From an uncultured Phascolarctobacterium sp. (lineage in GTDB: Bacteria; Bacillota; Negativicutes; Acidaminococcales; Acidaminococcaceae), in NCBI GenBank assembly GCA_900757795.1, contig CAAEPE010000015.1:1-14544 (forward strand): a DNA stretch of 14,544 nucleotides. Reading direction: 5' to 3'. Below are positions 13,901-14,544 of this stretch, one piece after another (within the stretch, counting starts at the first letter, position 1; the number at the start of each line of letters is the position of its first letter). The position numbers and the translations under genes were made by a program. The notes under the pieces are model-generated. The model was given only the letters and a program-made list of their open reading frames with translations. It made no database searches and was not told the origin of the DNA.

Positions 13901-13947
13901 GTTGCTAAGCTCTGCGTTCGCCTATGGCTCCGCAATCGCTAAGCAAC
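13901..13947. repeat. Imperfect inverted repeat between the two promoters
   Basis: GTTGCTAAGC (13901-13910) pairs with GCTAAGCAAC (13938-13947) except at one central A-A position. A GCC-TAT-GGC mini-hairpin lies inside. It would fold in the leader RNA of the exported-protein gene if the upstream promoter is used. Confidence 0.5.
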
Positions 13948-13950
13948 TTC

Positions 13951-13979
13951 ATTATACCACAATCAGGGCGCAGCGACAA
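13951..13979 (-). promoter_or_regulatory. Upstream promoter of the exported-protein gene
   Basis: On the minus strand TTGTCG (13974-13979) is followed after exactly 17 bases by a perfect TATAAT (13951-13956). The transcript would have a leader of about 100 bases. Confidence 0.6.
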
Positions 13980-14050
13980 AATAAATGACAAGAGTTTAAA
14001 AGCGCGCGCTTAATAATAAAGAAGAAAATTGTCTGCCATTTTTGGAGTGC

Positions 14051-14088
14051 AAAAATTCTCGAAAAAACTTTAAAAAAGTTAGAAAAAA
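14051..14088. promoter_or_regulatory. Phased A-tracts / UP-like element before the rRNA promoter
   Basis: Four A-runs begin at 14051, 14062, 14072 and 14083, spacings of 11, 10 and 11 bases. That matches one helical turn each and would bend the DNA. They end 3 bases before the -35, where rRNA promoters often have an A/T-rich UP element contacted by the RNA polymerase alpha subunit. Confidence 0.6.
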
Positions 14089-14091
14089 GTG

Positions 14092-14120
14092 TTGACAAAA
14101 TTGTTTGCTAGTGGTATTCT
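14092..14120 (+). promoter_or_regulatory. rRNA operon promoter
   Basis: A perfect TTGACA (14092-14097) is followed after 17 bases by TATTCT (14115-14120). It is the strongest -35 in the window and lies about 350 bases before 16S, a typical leader length. Confidence 0.75.
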
Positions 14121-14472
14121 ATATAAGTCGCTGCGATACAGCACTGAATAAGAGCTAAGTCGCAAGACAAACTGACTGAAATAGTAATTGAAATAATAAC
14201 TATTAAAGTCGAAGGTTTTGGCAAAGAAAAATTGTTCATATTCGAGAAAGCGAGAACATTTGCGAACGAGATAATACTAATGTATATCGAGTGAGAAAAT
14301 TGAAGCGCTGACGAAGAAGATGACTATTTTTCGCAGCCAAAAAGTTGAACCTTGAAAACTGAACAATTAACCTAAAAAAAGCGAATGTGCGGGTCGAGCG
14401 CGAAAGCGCACGACCAAGTCAAAATATTTCTTTTAATAATAAGAGCTAGATTAGTTCTTCAATACATTTTTA
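14121..14472 (+). other. 16S rRNA leader (pre-rRNA 5' region)
   Basis: A transcribed non-coding leader between the promoter and 16S. Two clear hairpins are present. GACT..AATAGT (14174-14185) pairs with ACTATT..AGTC (14199-14210). GGTCG-A-GCGC (14392-14401) pairs with GCGC-A-CGACC (14406-14415) around a GAAA tetraloop. CCTTGAAAACTGAACA (14351-14366) is the phrase commonly found in Bacillota rRNA leaders and spacers, associated with antitermination and processing. The leader would pair with sequence downstream of 16S for RNase III cleavage, but that part is outside the window. Confidence 0.7.
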
Positions 14473-14544
14473 TTATTGGAGAGTTTGATCCTGGCTCAGG
14501 ACGAACGCTGGCGGCATGCCTAACACATGCAAGTCGAACGGAGA
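14473..14544 (+). rRNA. 16S ribosomal RNA, 5' end (partial)
   Basis: The universal 16S start AGAGTTTGATCCTGGCTCAG is at 14480-14499. It is followed by ACGAACGCTGGCGGC and, later, ACACATGCAAGTCGAACGG. By comparison with E. coli numbering the mature end is near 14473. The gene runs off the right edge. The sequence is Bacillota-like; too little is present for a genus call. Confidence 0.97.

Noticed and set aside
13854..14472. tRNA genes or small genes before the rRNA operon
   Set aside because: No cloverleaf-like sequence or supported open frame was found; the region is explained by promoters, hairpins and the 16S leader.

Overview
The window looks like chromosome of a Gram-positive-lineage bacterium (Bacillota). 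The 16S start at the right edge, the GGAGG-type ribosome binding sites and the protein styles fit this; a Negativicutes relative is plausible, but 72 bases of 16S cannot settle it. Most flanking genes look fairly GC-rich. The central block from about 2000 to 9250 is visibly AT-rich and reads as an acquired cassette.

Layout. 1-565 holds no gene but a dense series of hairpins, ending with the terminator of a MATE-family exporter gene (566-1906, minus). The exporter promoter carries a TetR-type palindrome, but no TetR gene is visible. Diverging from it is a type I restriction-modification operon of the EcoR124I (type IC) kind. Its order is a small helix-turn-helix regulator behind a perfect 15-bp inverted repeat, hsdM broken by two frameshifts, a zinc-ribbon/DUF4145-like accessory gene, hsdS with a tandem 12-bp (TAEL-type) spacer repeat, and an intact hsdR. 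Three of its four junctions are 8-nt stop/start overlaps, so the genes are probably translated as a coupled set. A strong stem-loop at 9208-9250 ends the operon and also the convergent gene on the other side.

To the right lies a minus-strand pair, a PHP-family (histidinol-phosphatase-like) hydrolase and a fumarylacetoacetate-hydrolase-family enzyme, joined by a 4-nt ATGA overlap. Next come the conserved ATPase gene ychF (minus), a MscS-type mechanosensitive channel gene (plus) and an unrecognised exported protein gene (minus). The window ends with an rRNA operon start: phased A-tracts, a near-consensus promoter, a long structured leader and the first bases of 16S rRNA.

How the genes work together. 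HsdM and HsdS would form the methylase, and HsdR would add DNA translocation and cleavage. With hsdM disrupted as written, the system should be off unless the shifts are assembly errors, are bypassed, or switch. The small regulator probably controls its own operon. Most notable observations: the two hsdM frameshifts, one at CTT-TAA and one at a T7 run; the TAEL repeat in hsdS; the embedded accessory gene; a Glu in YchF where E. coli has the catalytic His114; a Gly replacing a usual metal-binding Glu in the FAH-family enzyme; and the phased A-tracts upstream of the rRNA promoter.
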